52,458 nt of DNA from Pseudobacteriovorax antillogorgiicola (GTDB lineage: Bacteria; Bdellovibrionota_B; Oligoflexia; Oligoflexales; CAIYRB01), in assembly GCA_945862295.1 (NCBI GenBank), contig CAMAXT010000009.1, forward strand, positions 1 through 52,458, written 5' to 3'. The translations under genes and the position numbers were made by a program. A model generated the notes under the pieces. The model worked only from the letters and a program-made list of their open reading frames with translations, was not told the DNA's origin and did not search any database. Below, in pieces: positions 25,110 to 33,609 of the stretch (the stretch's first letter is position 1; every line of letters begins with the position of its first letter).

Positions 25110-26174
25110 ATGAGCGAAACTCTCGATCTAATAAAAATGACCAGCGACGCTGCCAGCGAATTTGAGATTGCGCTGGGTTCTGTGCGCGCTAATCCAACAC
25201 CGGACGCTGTTGAAGCATTGCGACTCTTGTTTATAGGACGCAAAGGCAAAGTCACTCTGTTGATGGAAGGCCTAAGGCACGCAAGCAAAGAGCAACGCCC
25301 GATAGCTGGCAAAACCATCAATACGCTCAAGCAGCAAATCGAAGAAGCGATGTCGTCTTTGAAAGAAGCATCTGCAAATTGGGCGCTTGACGAAAAACTA
25401 AAACAAACACCCCTCGATATTTCGCTCCCAATCGATCACATGGCACCGCAAGGATCATTGCATCCGGTTTCATTGATGCGCCGCGAGCTATTGCGAGAAT
25501 TTCGTCGCTTAGGTTTCTCTGTATTTGATGGCCCAGAAGCTGATTTCGATTTCTACAACTTTAGTGCACTCAATATTCCCGAATATCACCCTGCGCGGGA
25601 TATGCAGGATACATTCTATTTACGCGAGCAACCGAATCTGTTGCTCCGGACGCACACGTCTAACATCCAGATTCACTGCATGTTAAACGAACGTCCGCCC
25701 CTACGTATCGTCGCACCTGGACGGGTATTTCGCTGCGACTCTGACCCGACGCACACGCCAATGTTTCACCAAATCGAAGCGTTTGTAGTCGATAAGAACA
25801 TTTCCTTTGGTCACATGAAGGGCGTCATCGATTCGTTTATGAAAGCAATCTTTGGCAGCAGTATGAAAACACGCTTGCGACCTAGCTTTTTCCCATTCGT
25901 CGAGCCTGGAGCTGAGATGGACCTTCAGTGCGTGCAGTGTTCTGGCAAAGGCTGTCGACTCTGTAAAAACACTGGTTGGCTTGAAGTTGGCGGCTGCGGG
26001 ATGATTCATCCTAACGTCTTTGAATCAGTGGACTACGATACGGATACCTGGTCTGGATTTGCCTTTGGTTTCGGTATCGACCGCATGGCGATGCTCAAAT
26101 ACAAATTGACTGACCTAAGACCAATGTTTGAAGGCAGCTACAGCTACCTCGGACAATTCTCTAGGTATACCTAA
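25110..26174 (+). CDS. pheS: phenylalanyl-tRNA synthetase alpha subunit
   Basis: Catalytic class II subunit of the alpha2-beta2 enzyme that charges tRNA-Phe. An N-terminal coiled coil (about 1-90) is followed by the catalytic core: motif 1 around HPVSLMRRELLREFRRLGF, DGPEADFDFYNFSALN, motif 2 HTSNIQIHCML/GRVFRCDSDPTHTPMFHQIE, and motif 3 GFGIDRMAMLKYKLTDLR. A CVQC/CRLC cysteine cluster before TGWLEVGGCGM looks able to bind zinc, a feature of one subgroup of bacterial PheS. GGAGA precedes the ATG. It lies between the aminotransferase gene and pheT, 32 bases upstream of the latter. Confidence 0.97.
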   Translation: MSETLDLIKMTSDAASEFEIALGSVRANPTPDAVEALRLLFIGRKGKVTLLMEGLRHASKEQRPIAGKTINTLKQQIEEAMSSLKEASANWALDEKLKQTPLDISLPIDHMAPQGSLHPVSLMRRELLREFRRLGFSVFDGPEADFDFYNFSALNIPEYHPARDMQDTFYLREQPNLLLRTHTSNIQIHCMLNERPPLRIVAPGRVFRCDSDPTHTPMFHQIEAFVVDKNISFGHMKGVIDSFMKAIFGSSMKTRLRPSFFPFVEPGAEMDLQCVQCSGKGCRLCKNTGWLEVGGCGMIHPNVFESVDYDTDTWSGFAFGFGIDRMAMLKYKLTDLRPMFEGSYSYLGQFSRYT

Positions 26175-26206
26175 AGCCCACTTTAATCTGAAACAGGACT
26201 CAAAAT

Positions 26207-28759
26207 ATGCGCGTTTCCTATAGCTGGCTAAATGACTACGTAGATATTTCCGATTTAACTGCGGAAAAAGTCGCTGATATCCTCACTGATATCGGCCACG
26301 AAGTCGAAGGCATGGAAAAACAATCGACCCTTCCAAACGAGCTAGTCGTTGGTGAAATTCTATCCGCTGTGCGGCATCCAAATGCTGACACCCTGCAGGT
26401 GTGTATGGTCAACACCGGCGACGCTGAGCCTTTGCAAATCGTCTGCGGTGCACCAAATGCTAGACCAGGTATCAAGGTTGCTGTTGCAACAGTTGGTGCA
26501 GTATTGCCAGGTGATTTCAAAATCAAAAAAGGCAAAATTCGCGGTGAAACCTCCAACGGTATGCTTTGCAGCGAACAAGAGCTTGGCCTCGGCGAAGGCG
26601 CTGACGGTATCATCGAACTCAGCGCCCACGTCCAAGTTGGTCATAAAGTTGCCCGCGTTTTAGGATTAGACGACACTGTTTACGAACTAAACGTCACTCC
26701 AAATCGTGGCGACTGCTTGGGTGTTATCGGTGTTGCTCGGGATCTTGCGGCTCGCATCAAAAAGCCACTTCGCAAAATCGAACTTAAATCTCAACCTGAA
26801 ATGAGCCTTAAAACAGAAGACTTCATTAAAGTAAAAATCGAAAACCCAGATGACTGCTGCCGTTTTGTTGCACTCGCTGTTAAAGATGTCGCTCCGATCG
26901 AATCACCGAAATGGATGCAGCAGCGTTTAACTGCTGTCGGCATGCGCCCGATCAACTTAATCGTTGATGCTACCAACTACGCTATGATGGAATATGCCCA
27001 ACCTGTGCACGCATATGACGCGCGGTTTATTAAAGGTCAGCAGATCGTCGTTAAATCAGCACTTGGTGGCGAGGCATTCACCACACTCGATGAGAATGTA
27101 AGAAAGCTTGAAAAAGGCGACATTTTGATCTGCGACGGTGAACGCGCCATTGGCCTCGCTGGTATCATGGGTGGCTTAAATTCAGAAGTCACAGCTGAAA
27201 CCGATACTGTGATCATCGAAGTTGCTTATTTCGCTTCTATCCAAGTTAGAAAAACAGCACGTCGCATGGGCATCCACACCGAAGCATCACACCGCTTTGA
27301 GCGTGGAACCGACATCGACAATGTCACAACGGTAGCTTACCGGGTTGCAGATCTCATCATCCAGGGTGCGCATGAGGCAAAAGCTGCTGGTAAACCAGTG
27401 AAAATTCCCCGAGTTGCTGGCAGCGCTGTCGATAATTTCCCCGCGGATGTCGACAAGAGAGTCGTCGCCATGCGTCTATCAAGCGTAAAACAGCTACTCG
27501 CGATTCCTTCTTTGACCAGAGATGTCGCGATCAAAACACTTGAAGCTTTAGAATTCGTGCTCCTAGATTCTACCGATGACAGGATGGTTTTTGAAGTCCC
27601 GTTCTACCGTAATGACGTCGAACGCGAAATGGACCTAGTCGAAGAGATCGGCCGTATCCTCGGATATGACCGTATTCCAATGACCCTCCCGTCGATGAAC
27701 ATTCAGCCTAATCAAGAAGATGCCTTCATTGATTTTCAAGAAATGGTCCGAGAAAACGTCTCCGGCATCGGCTTTCGAGAAACTATAACGTTCCCGTTCG
27801 TTTCTGGCACTGAATTAGCGTATCTCGGGCTGCAGGAAGATCACCCGCTGTACCCAACTCTGACGCTCGCGAACCCACTTAACGATCAGTATGCCTCGAT
27901 GCAGACCTCGTTGATCCCAGGCCTCGTTAGGGCGATCGTCGGCAACAGGAAACGTGGGGAAACCGGTGCGCGCTTATTCGAATGCGGCCGCGGCTATTTC
28001 GATTTTTCACGCCGGCAGATCGATGCCCAAAAATACCCGAGCTTCCGTCTTTGGAGCCGGCCAGCCCGTCATATTGCTGGTAAAGCCAAGGCTGATCAAG
28101 GACGACCGATCGAACGCCACCTGGTCGCAGGGGTTATCGATCATCCGTTTTCAGTAAAATCGTGGAACTTGCCTGAAACCGCTGCGAGTTTCTATCACGG
28201 CAAAGCGGCTATTTTGGCTCTATTCCGCAGTTTTTCGATCGCTGAGCCAGAGTTTGTTAGGGTTCAAGGAGAGGAATTGCCATTCTTAAATCCCAATGCT
28301 TCGGCTGCCTTAAAAATTGGCAACCGCGTTGTTGGCTACCTTGGCGAGATCCACCCCCGGACAGCGGCAAAATTCGACTTATCGCCTGATGAAGCACCGG
28401 TCGTGTTTGAACTTGATCTTGAAACCCTGTTTGAATCTAAGGGCCGTGGGCAAAAAACCGGCTTTAACCCAAGCCGATTTCCGCAGACTAGCCGCGATTT
28501 AGCGCTGCTAGTTGATAAAAAGACAACGCACCGTGACTTTGTCGACGCCATCTCTAAGTTCAAAGGCAAAAAGCACTTGACGGGCTACCGCCTGTTTGAC
28601 CTCTACGAAGGCGACAAACTTCCGGAAGGCAAGAAGAGCATGGCTTACACGTTCTTTTTCCAATCGGAAGAGCGCACGTTGACCGACCAGGAAGTGGAAC
28701 AAGAGATTGGCGGGCTTCTTACCTGCTTTACCGACACTTTGGGTGCGTCTCAGCGTTAA
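26207..28759 (+). CDS. pheT: phenylalanyl-tRNA synthetase beta subunit
   Basis: Non-catalytic/editing subunit partner of PheS, 850 residues. N-terminal MRVSYSWLNDYVDI; EMAP-II-like tRNA-binding domain about 40-150 (HPNADTLQVC, VCGAPNARPG); B3/B4 editing domain with the TPNRGDCLGVIGVARDLA segment and the HAYDAR/GIMGG motifs; B5 domain; class-II-like core with EEIGRILGYDRIP and FPFVSGTEL; and the C-terminal anticodon-binding FDX-ACB domain (FPQTSRDLALLVD to the end). Slightly longer than the usual 790-810 because of inserts near residues 600-650. AGGACT before the ATG. Confidence 0.97.
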   Translation: MRVSYSWLNDYVDISDLTAEKVADILTDIGHEVEGMEKQSTLPNELVVGEILSAVRHPNADTLQVCMVNTGDAEPLQIVCGAPNARPGIKVAVATVGAVLPGDFKIKKGKIRGETSNGMLCSEQELGLGEGADGIIELSAHVQVGHKVARVLGLDDTVYELNVTPNRGDCLGVIGVARDLAARIKKPLRKIELKSQPEMSLKTEDFIKVKIENPDDCCRFVALAVKDVAPIESPKWMQQRLTAVGMRPINLIVDATNYAMMEYAQPVHAYDARFIKGQQIVVKSALGGEAFTTLDENVRKLEKGDILICDGERAIGLAGIMGGLNSEVTAETDTVIIEVAYFASIQVRKTARRMGIHTEASHRFERGTDIDNVTTVAYRVADLIIQGAHEAKAAGKPVKIPRVAGSAVDNFPADVDKRVVAMRLSSVKQLLAIPSLTRDVAIKTLEALEFVLLDSTDDRMVFEVPFYRNDVEREMDLVEEIGRILGYDRIPMTLPSMNIQPNQEDAFIDFQEMVRENVSGIGFRETITFPFVSGTELAYLGLQEDHPLYPTLTLANPLNDQYASMQTSLIPGLVRAIVGNRKRGETGARLFECGRGYFDFSRRQIDAQKYPSFRLWSRPARHIAGKAKADQGRPIERHLVAGVIDHPFSVKSWNLPETAASFYHGKAAILALFRSFSIAEPEFVRVQGEELPFLNPNASAALKIGNRVVGYLGEIHPRTAAKFDLSPDEAPVVFELDLETLFESKGRGQKTGFNPSRFPQTSRDLALLVDKKTTHRDFVDAISKFKGKKHLTGYRLFDLYEGDKLPEGKKSMAYTFFFQSEERTLTDQEVEQEIGGLLTCFTDTLGASQR

Positions 28760-28785
28760 TGACTACAGTTTAAAGGACGGTTTTT

Positions 28786-29598
28786 GTGAAAACATTTATA
28801 ATCCAGATCGCCATGGTCGTTGCCTCAGGAACTAGCTTCGCCCAGTCAAAAATTGCGACAGTGGCCGGGATACCAGTCACAGTCAATGATTTCAAAGCTG
28901 CCGCGGGTACCCTAGGGGATCGTCCGGAAATGGTGCTATCAAACCCAAACCTGAAGCGGCGATTTCTCGACGACCTGATTAACAATAGCCTTCTGGCAAA
29001 GAAAGCCGAAGCTGCCAAAATTGAAGAAACGGAAGCCTATAAGCAGCAGATTAAGGTCGCACGCGATCAAATTCTTGCTAAGCTCTACCTCAAGAGTTAT
29101 CTAAAAGAGCAGATGACTAACAATGCCGTCGCGTCTTTTTTCGCTGAAAAAAAGCTGAACTATTCCAACCGCGAAGCGCTGGTGAAACACATCATCGTCA
29201 AGGACAAAAAGGAAGCTGAAAAGGCCCTCGCTGCTTTAAAAACCCATCCCGCGAGCTTTGAGCAACTGCTTGAAACCTACGCCGGGAAAAATCCCCCCGG
29301 ACACCGGGGTGGTAGCATGGGTTTTGTAAGTCGCGGGAGACTTATCGAGGACCTGGAGAACGCTGTTTTCGCCACACCAAAAGGCGGCATCTATCCGAAA
29401 CTCGTCGAAACGTCCTTTGGATTTCATGTGGTGATGGTGTCAGACTTTAAAGGAACCGATGACGTTACTTTTACCGATGTAAAGTCAAAGGTACTTGAAG
29501 ACCTGGAACAAATGCTGCGTAGCAGGCTACTCAATGAGCAACGCCAGGCGGCAGGTGTTTCAGTTGATGAGAATGTTTTGAAAAGCGTGCGCTTCTAA
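28786..29598 (+). CDS. exported parvulin-type peptidyl-prolyl isomerase
   Basis: Periplasmic PPIase/chaperone of the SurA/PrsA type. Signal peptide about 1-19 (ending SFAQS), no lipobox. The helical N-terminal chaperone part (about 25-125, typical VAGIPVTVNDF and LKRRFLDDLINNSLLAKKA) is followed by a rotamase domain about 130-220: ALVKHIIVKDKKEAEKAL, GGSMGFVSRGRLIEDLENAVF, SFGFHVVMV. A C-terminal helix follows. Start is GTG at 28786, preceded by AAAGGACGG. It follows pheT by 26 bases and is probably co-transcribed. Its stop lies two bases from the stop of the convergent elicitor-like gene. Confidence 0.9.
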   Translation: MKTFIIQIAMVVASGTSFAQSKIATVAGIPVTVNDFKAAAGTLGDRPEMVLSNPNLKRRFLDDLINNSLLAKKAEAAKIEETEAYKQQIKVARDQILAKLYLKSYLKEQMTNNAVASFFAEKKLNYSNREALVKHIIVKDKKEAEKALAALKTHPASFEQLLETYAGKNPPGHRGGSMGFVSRGRLIEDLENAVFATPKGGIYPKLVETSFGFHVVMVSDFKGTDDVTFTDVKSKVLEDLEQMLRSRLLNEQRQAAGVSVDENVLKSVRF

Positions 29599-29600
29599 GA

Positions 29601-31121
29601 CTAACGCACGACATGAAAGCGTAGATACTCGTCTTCGATGACTGAGTTATCTTTCTTCCATACGAATTGAAAGCGGTGCAAACCGAGACCAGGGTTCAAT
29701 GCCACTTTAATCTGTTCGTCATTACCTGTATCGATAGATTTAAGCGGCACACCGTTGAGTAAAATTTCTAAATTATAGTCCGCTCCAAGGAGACCCTCTT
29801 TGCGCTTAATCACAAGCTGAGTATCCTTACCCGCAAAGACAGCACCGCGAGAATTTCCGTCTAATGTCACTTCGAATCCTGGCCATCGTCCCCAGTCTTC
29901 TAAACCAGAGGGACGGCGGATACCTTTCGGCGCGTTTTCAGGCGTGTAGCCAGCTGACTCAGCCCAAAGTTTTATGACTTCGTCAGACTTTATGTGCGGG
30001 TTGCCCATGTAACGAGTGCCATTTGGTTCGAGCGGTTCTAGCGCTACCCATAAAAAGTCAGGATGGTTTTTTAAACTAGTTTCACCCACCCATTCACCAC
30101 CAAGGATTTCACCGGCTGCATTAAGTTCCAGGACATAAGTCAATTCCATATTTTTTGGAATGAGCTGACCCAGCAATTCCGTTCGACTCGCATCGGCATA
30201 CGTTAAAGTCATCGATACGTACGCAAACCGGGTCGCCGCAGGATTAAAGATATATTCCTGCGCCGCGATAGATAAATAGTTGCGAGCCTCGGCTTTCGTG
30301 ATCTCGCGCTTGGTGGAAGCGTATTTATATAAAGGGTAGTTCCAGACTTCTAAATCCGAGTTGTAGTCCATAACTAGCGTGTGCTTTGCTTTGCCAATCC
30401 AATTAGTAACGGCAACATGAAGAGTTCCAGGATTGATATCTTCACATTCGTCCATCTTCGTCTTGTCAACACGACTATCCGGACGTACAAAAGCGTTTTT
30501 ATCTTTTTCGCAGCGGTTGCCACCAAGAAACTCATAATCCGCATTCATATGAATCTCAGCCAGGAGGGCTTTAATGTCTTGCGGAGAAAATGTAACGTTT
30601 CCTCTCTTAACGCTCTTAAAGGGTTCTTTCGGATGCCTCTGAGCAGCCGCAGCAAAACCGTTACAGTGACCAGCCCAAGCGGGTCCACCCGCATGCTTCT
30701 CCCGTTCCCATTGCACTGCTGCTCCTGAATTGCCGTTAAATGCTTCATCAAATTTACGCAAGGGTGACTTTCCGTCTGTCATGACGACATCGAGTCCCCC
30801 GTCGTTTTCAGCATAGTAGCCACCGGATTTCGGCCGGCGATCGTCACTCACCTCACCTGCAACTGGCAGATCATCAAGTTTGCGGGTAAAGGTCTCATCC
30901 CAAATGCGGTAGAAAAAATTAGAATTTTTTTGGATATAAGCGGCGTCACTGGCGTAGAATTCAGGACGCTCTTTATGCTGGGCTACAATATAATCCTGAT
31001 CAGTCGTTTCATCGTCAGTCCCCGGCATCGTTGCTGACGTCTCGTTGGTTTCTTTGCATGACATCGCAGCAAAAGCTACAACGCTGGCACAAATCAAAGA
31101 GCGGGTAATTGCGACCGACAT
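29601..31121 (-). CDS. transglutaminase-elicitor-like lipoprotein
   Basis: Exported 506-residue lipoprotein. The start is the ATG at 31121, preceded by a near-perfect GGAGG five bases away; a longer frame to 31151 lacks this. Lipobox cysteine Cys22 (FAAMSC). A catalytic-looking core has GPAWAGHCNGFAAAA (Cys153), a histidine in GTLHVAVTNWIG (His235) and an aspartate in LVMDYNSD, directly followed by VWNYPLYKY. This pattern matches my memory of the oomycete GP42 calcium-dependent transglutaminase family, whose elicitor peptide Pep-13 is VWNQPVRGFKVYE. The C-terminal ~100 residues look beta-rich (Ig-like). Function as transglutaminase or protease is inferred. Confidence 0.65.
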   Translation of the reverse strand: MSVAITRSLICASVVAFAAMSCKETNETSATMPGTDDETTDQDYIVAQHKERPEFYASDAAYIQKNSNFFYRIWDETFTRKLDDLPVAGEVSDDRRPKSGGYYAENDGGLDVVMTDGKSPLRKFDEAFNGNSGAAVQWEREKHAGGPAWAGHCNGFAAAAQRHPKEPFKSVKRGNVTFSPQDIKALLAEIHMNADYEFLGGNRCEKDKNAFVRPDSRVDKTKMDECEDINPGTLHVAVTNWIGKAKHTLVMDYNSDLEVWNYPLYKYASTKREITKAEARNYLSIAAQEYIFNPAATRFAYVSMTLTYADASRTELLGQLIPKNMELTYVLELNAAGEILGGEWVGETSLKNHPDFLWVALEPLEPNGTRYMGNPHIKSDEVIKLWAESAGYTPENAPKGIRRPSGLEDWGRWPGFEVTLDGNSRGAVFAGKDTQLVIKRKEGLLGADYNLEILLNGVPLKSIDTGNDEQIKVALNPGLGLHRFQFVWKKDNSVIEDEYLRFHVVR

Positions 31122-31294
31122 AGGTCCTCCAGAAGATAAGCCTAAGAACAAATTGAGCTGGAATGATATAAATATAGTAGCAAACTCACCCTATGCTCGT
31201 CATTTTCCCGGCAAAAATCGCCGGCCTTAATTAATGCGCATAAGTGGACAATTGCAGATTTTTTTTACATTTTTATGACTTTAACCGAAGACGC

Positions 31295-32257
31295 TCAAAC
31301 CTCGAGATCGAGACCATCGAAGGCGCTGAAAATTTTTAAACCTTCTGACGGATCGGGCCAGACATTTCTGTGATCTTTGATCGCACGACGCATATACTTT
31401 TCAGCATTCTTCAGTGATTTAGCTAGTGCGTCTTCCATAGCCCACGGATCGTGATGAATGAGTACTAATTTTTTAATGCCTTCGCGCAGCGCGAGATCGA
31501 CACCAATCATAGCGCTGCTATGACCCCAATCGTGCTTGTGCAGAAGTTCACTAAGCTCATATTGCGCGTCAAAAACAAGGAGATCGAGATTTTGATAAAA
31601 ACGCAGGTCTTTTCCTAACTCCTGCGGCGTAGTACGAAGGTACTCTCCATCAAATCCTACAACGGCCGCTTTGCCACCGTGCTCGAATCGGTAACCAAAC
31701 GCTCCACCCGGATGATCAAGAACAAATGGCGAAACACTCATGGAACCGAAAGAAACACTCTCGTAGAGCTTCATTTCCACAAATTCAATCTGCGCCTGCA
31801 GATCCGCCCATTTCACGGGAAAATTAACGCCGTTGAAAATGATCTTAATAAATTCAGGGGCATTCTTATGAACATGATGAATCTTGATCTTCTTTCCAGG
31901 CATAAATACCGGCAGGAAAAAAGGCAGACCCATCAAATGATCCCAGTGCATATGGGTCATGAAGAAATTAAATTCATCGTCCGTTTTGAGATATCTAGTA
32001 CCGGCCTCTCTAAGACCTGTTCCCATATCAACAAAGAAACGCCGACCTTCTGCCGAAACTTCGGTACAAGGTGTTTGCCCGCCGTAGACCAAAGGATAGC
32101 CAAAAGATCCGTCATGCGCTGCTTTCATAAAAGCATCTAGCGTCGTAAAACCCAGCTCTTTGGCCTGCACATACATTGCATCCAAGCGCTTTAAAAAGCC
32201 CTGATTATTCATTGTGACAGGGCTTGAACCCCGCGATCCCCAAAACGTTATTTTCAT
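31295..32257 (-). CDS. MBL-fold metallohydrolase
   Basis: Cytosolic metallo-beta-lactamase-fold hydrolase of about 320 residues. N-terminal MKITFWGSRGSSPV and GGQTPCTEV are typical of the PhnP/RNase Z-like phosphodiesterase branch. Metal ligands are THMHWDHLMG (His102, His104, Asp106, His107), a histidine in VLDHPGGAFGYRF, the aspartate in FDAQY and a late histidine in LVLIHHDP. An insert of about 35 residues (20-60) sits between the first two strands. ATG at 32257 has GGGA upstream; a TTG one codon earlier is less likely. The substrate is unknown; cyclic nucleotide or other phosphodiesters are common in the branch. Confidence 0.85.
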   Translation of the reverse strand: MKITFWGSRGSSPVTMNNQGFLKRLDAMYVQAKELGFTTLDAFMKAAHDGSFGYPLVYGGQTPCTEVSAEGRRFFVDMGTGLREAGTRYLKTDDEFNFFMTHMHWDHLMGLPFFLPVFMPGKKIKIHHVHKNAPEFIKIIFNGVNFPVKWADLQAQIEFVEMKLYESVSFGSMSVSPFVLDHPGGAFGYRFEHGGKAAVVGFDGEYLRTTPQELGKDLRFYQNLDLLVFDAQYELSELLHKHDWGHSSAMIGVDLALREGIKKLVLIHHDPWAMEDALAKSLKNAEKYMRRAIKDHRNVWPDPSEGLKIFSAFDGLDLEV

Positions 32258-32628
32258 CAACTTCCCAACTGGGTGTTCTCAAGATCTTTTTCTTTCTAAT
32301 ATTGTCGGGGAACGGCAGATATTTTTCAAATCCATGGGCGTAGCTGGGACCATAACCCGATCTTAACTTTTGCAAGGTTATTAACAACGCAAAAGAAAAT
32401 CGGTTTGTTAATCAAAGCCTAAAATTTAGATTTAAGATCCAATAGTATTGCTGGCCGCCAATTCGACCAGCAGACTCGGATAACTAATTTCAATAGAATA
32501 AGAAAAAAACAGACTAGCAAGGATTCCCGTGTTATGGATCTGCCAAATGAACTAGGCATCAGCTAAGTACCGACTCCGGCATTGAATGAGCGTCGTAATG
32601 AGCTGGATATGATAGAAAATAGCCCCTT
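32258..32628. other. 371-base divergent intergenic region with two inverted repeats
   Basis: Non-coding gap upstream of both the MBL gene and the DTW gene. It holds a 47-base inverted repeat (CCGAT...CTTTTGC at 32357-32373 with GCAAAAG...ATCGG at 32389-32403) and a second one, TGCTGG/CCAGCA (32449-32472). A TATGAT about 20 bases before the DTW ATG is a possible -10. No protein frame with family features was seen. Confidence 0.45.
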
Positions 32629-33294
32629 ATGTCTGAAAACGTAAAAACCGAATATTGGTCTCGCTGCATACTTTGCCGTCTTCCAGCAAAGTGGTGCATT
32701 TGCACTCTCGCACCAAAGATAGAAGCAAAAACTAAAATCACATTGCTCGTCCATCAAATCGAATGGCGCAAGGCGAGTAACACGGGCCACATGATCCGTA
32801 ATGCTTTCACTGATTACCGCATTCTTGTCCAAGGACGACCGCACATTCAGCTCAGCAGCGAAGATATCTTTTGGAATAATCACCCAGCCTACATCCTTTA
32901 CCCGGGTCGCGGAGCTATAACAATCGACCAGATTCCTGACGCAGAGCGTGCTAGAGGTATCAATTTGATCGTGCCCGATGGAAGTTGGGGCCAATCCTCA
33001 AGTATGTTAAAACGCATGCGGCCACTGCAGTCGACCAAAACTGTTATGTTGAGCGACGCTGCACCGCAGCACCGTCGTCAGCGTATCAATACTTCACCTG
33101 AACGGATGTCGACGCTCGAAGCGATCATTTTGGCGTTTCATCAGCTTGAAGGAAATTCATCCGAAGAGAGTAATTCCATGCTGAATGAGCTCATGCATTT
33201 CTATCAGATGTATGCTGATTGCATGCTGATGATGCGGGGGAAGATGAAGGTTGGAGAGACGACGCTTGCCTTTAATCGGAAGGGAGAAGAATAG
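32629..33294 (+). CDS. DTW-domain protein, probable tRNA aminocarboxypropyltransferase
   Basis: Members of the DTW family (TapT/TuaA) transfer the 3-amino-3-carboxypropyl group of SAM to a uridine in tRNA. Seen: N-terminal cysteine cluster CILC...WCIC, then TLLVHQIEWRKASNTG, LYPG, and the family motif in variant form VPDGSWGQSSSM (usual D-G-T-W/DTW), followed by RRQRINTSPERMSTLEAI. Length 221 is typical. No Shine-Dalgarno is obvious before the ATG. It ends at the long inverted-repeat region. Modification position (U47 or U20a) cannot be told from sequence. Confidence 0.85.
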   Translation: MSENVKTEYWSRCILCRLPAKWCICTLAPKIEAKTKITLLVHQIEWRKASNTGHMIRNAFTDYRILVQGRPHIQLSSEDIFWNNHPAYILYPGRGAITIDQIPDAERARGINLIVPDGSWGQSSSMLKRMRPLQSTKTVMLSDAAPQHRRQRINTSPERMSTLEAIILAFHQLEGNSSEESNSMLNELMHFYQMYADCMLMMRGKMKVGETTLAFNRKGEE

Positions 33295-33308
33295 TGGTTG
33301 GTTTTAAG

Positions 33309-33447
33309 TTAAGCCAAAAACAAAAAGCCAAAAACAAACATTCAAATAGCAAAAGTCAGTGAAAACTAAAAAACTGTCTGATTTCTAACATTTGAATTTT
33401 TGTTTTTTTCTTTTTGTTTTTGTTTTTGTTTTTGTTTTTGGCTTTAA
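33309..33447. repeat. long imperfect inverted repeat with five TTTTTG copies
   Basis: The 5' arm (33309-33347: TTAAGCC, A-rich tract with CAAAAA units, ATTCAAAT) is mirrored by the 3' arm (33390-33447: ATTTGAA, T-rich tract, GGCTTTAA). The 3' arm carries five perfect tandem TTTTTG hexamers (33411-33440), making it about three units longer than the 5' arm. It lies in the 315-base gap (33295-33609) between two convergent genes, so no promoter is expected; it may end transcription or be a slippage-grown repeat. The rest of the gap has a GGGGCAGGC/GCCTACCCC hairpin near 33484-33505 and repeated GACAATG words, with no gene. Confidence 0.75.
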
Positions 33448-33609
33448 GTGCCCCCCGTCCTAGCCCCCCTCAAAAAAAGCGAAGGGGCAGGCAACGGCCT
33501 ACCCCCTCCAAGGGACAATGGTACGATGAGACAATGAGACAAGAAGACAATGCCGGAAAAAGTGAGTCCAGGTGTCCCCGACTAGCGGAGTACACTGTTT
33601 AGCTGCTCA

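Noticed and set aside
32213-32246. A tRNA T-arm-like sequence on the minus strand (GGGGTTCAAGCCC)
   Set aside because: It lies inside the MBL gene and encodes the conserved FWGSRGSSPV motif; no acceptor, D or anticodon arms surround it.
33411-33440. Phase-variation repeat in a coding sequence
   Set aside because: The hexamers are outside any gene and between two gene ends, so they cannot switch a frame or a promoter spacing of the neighbours.
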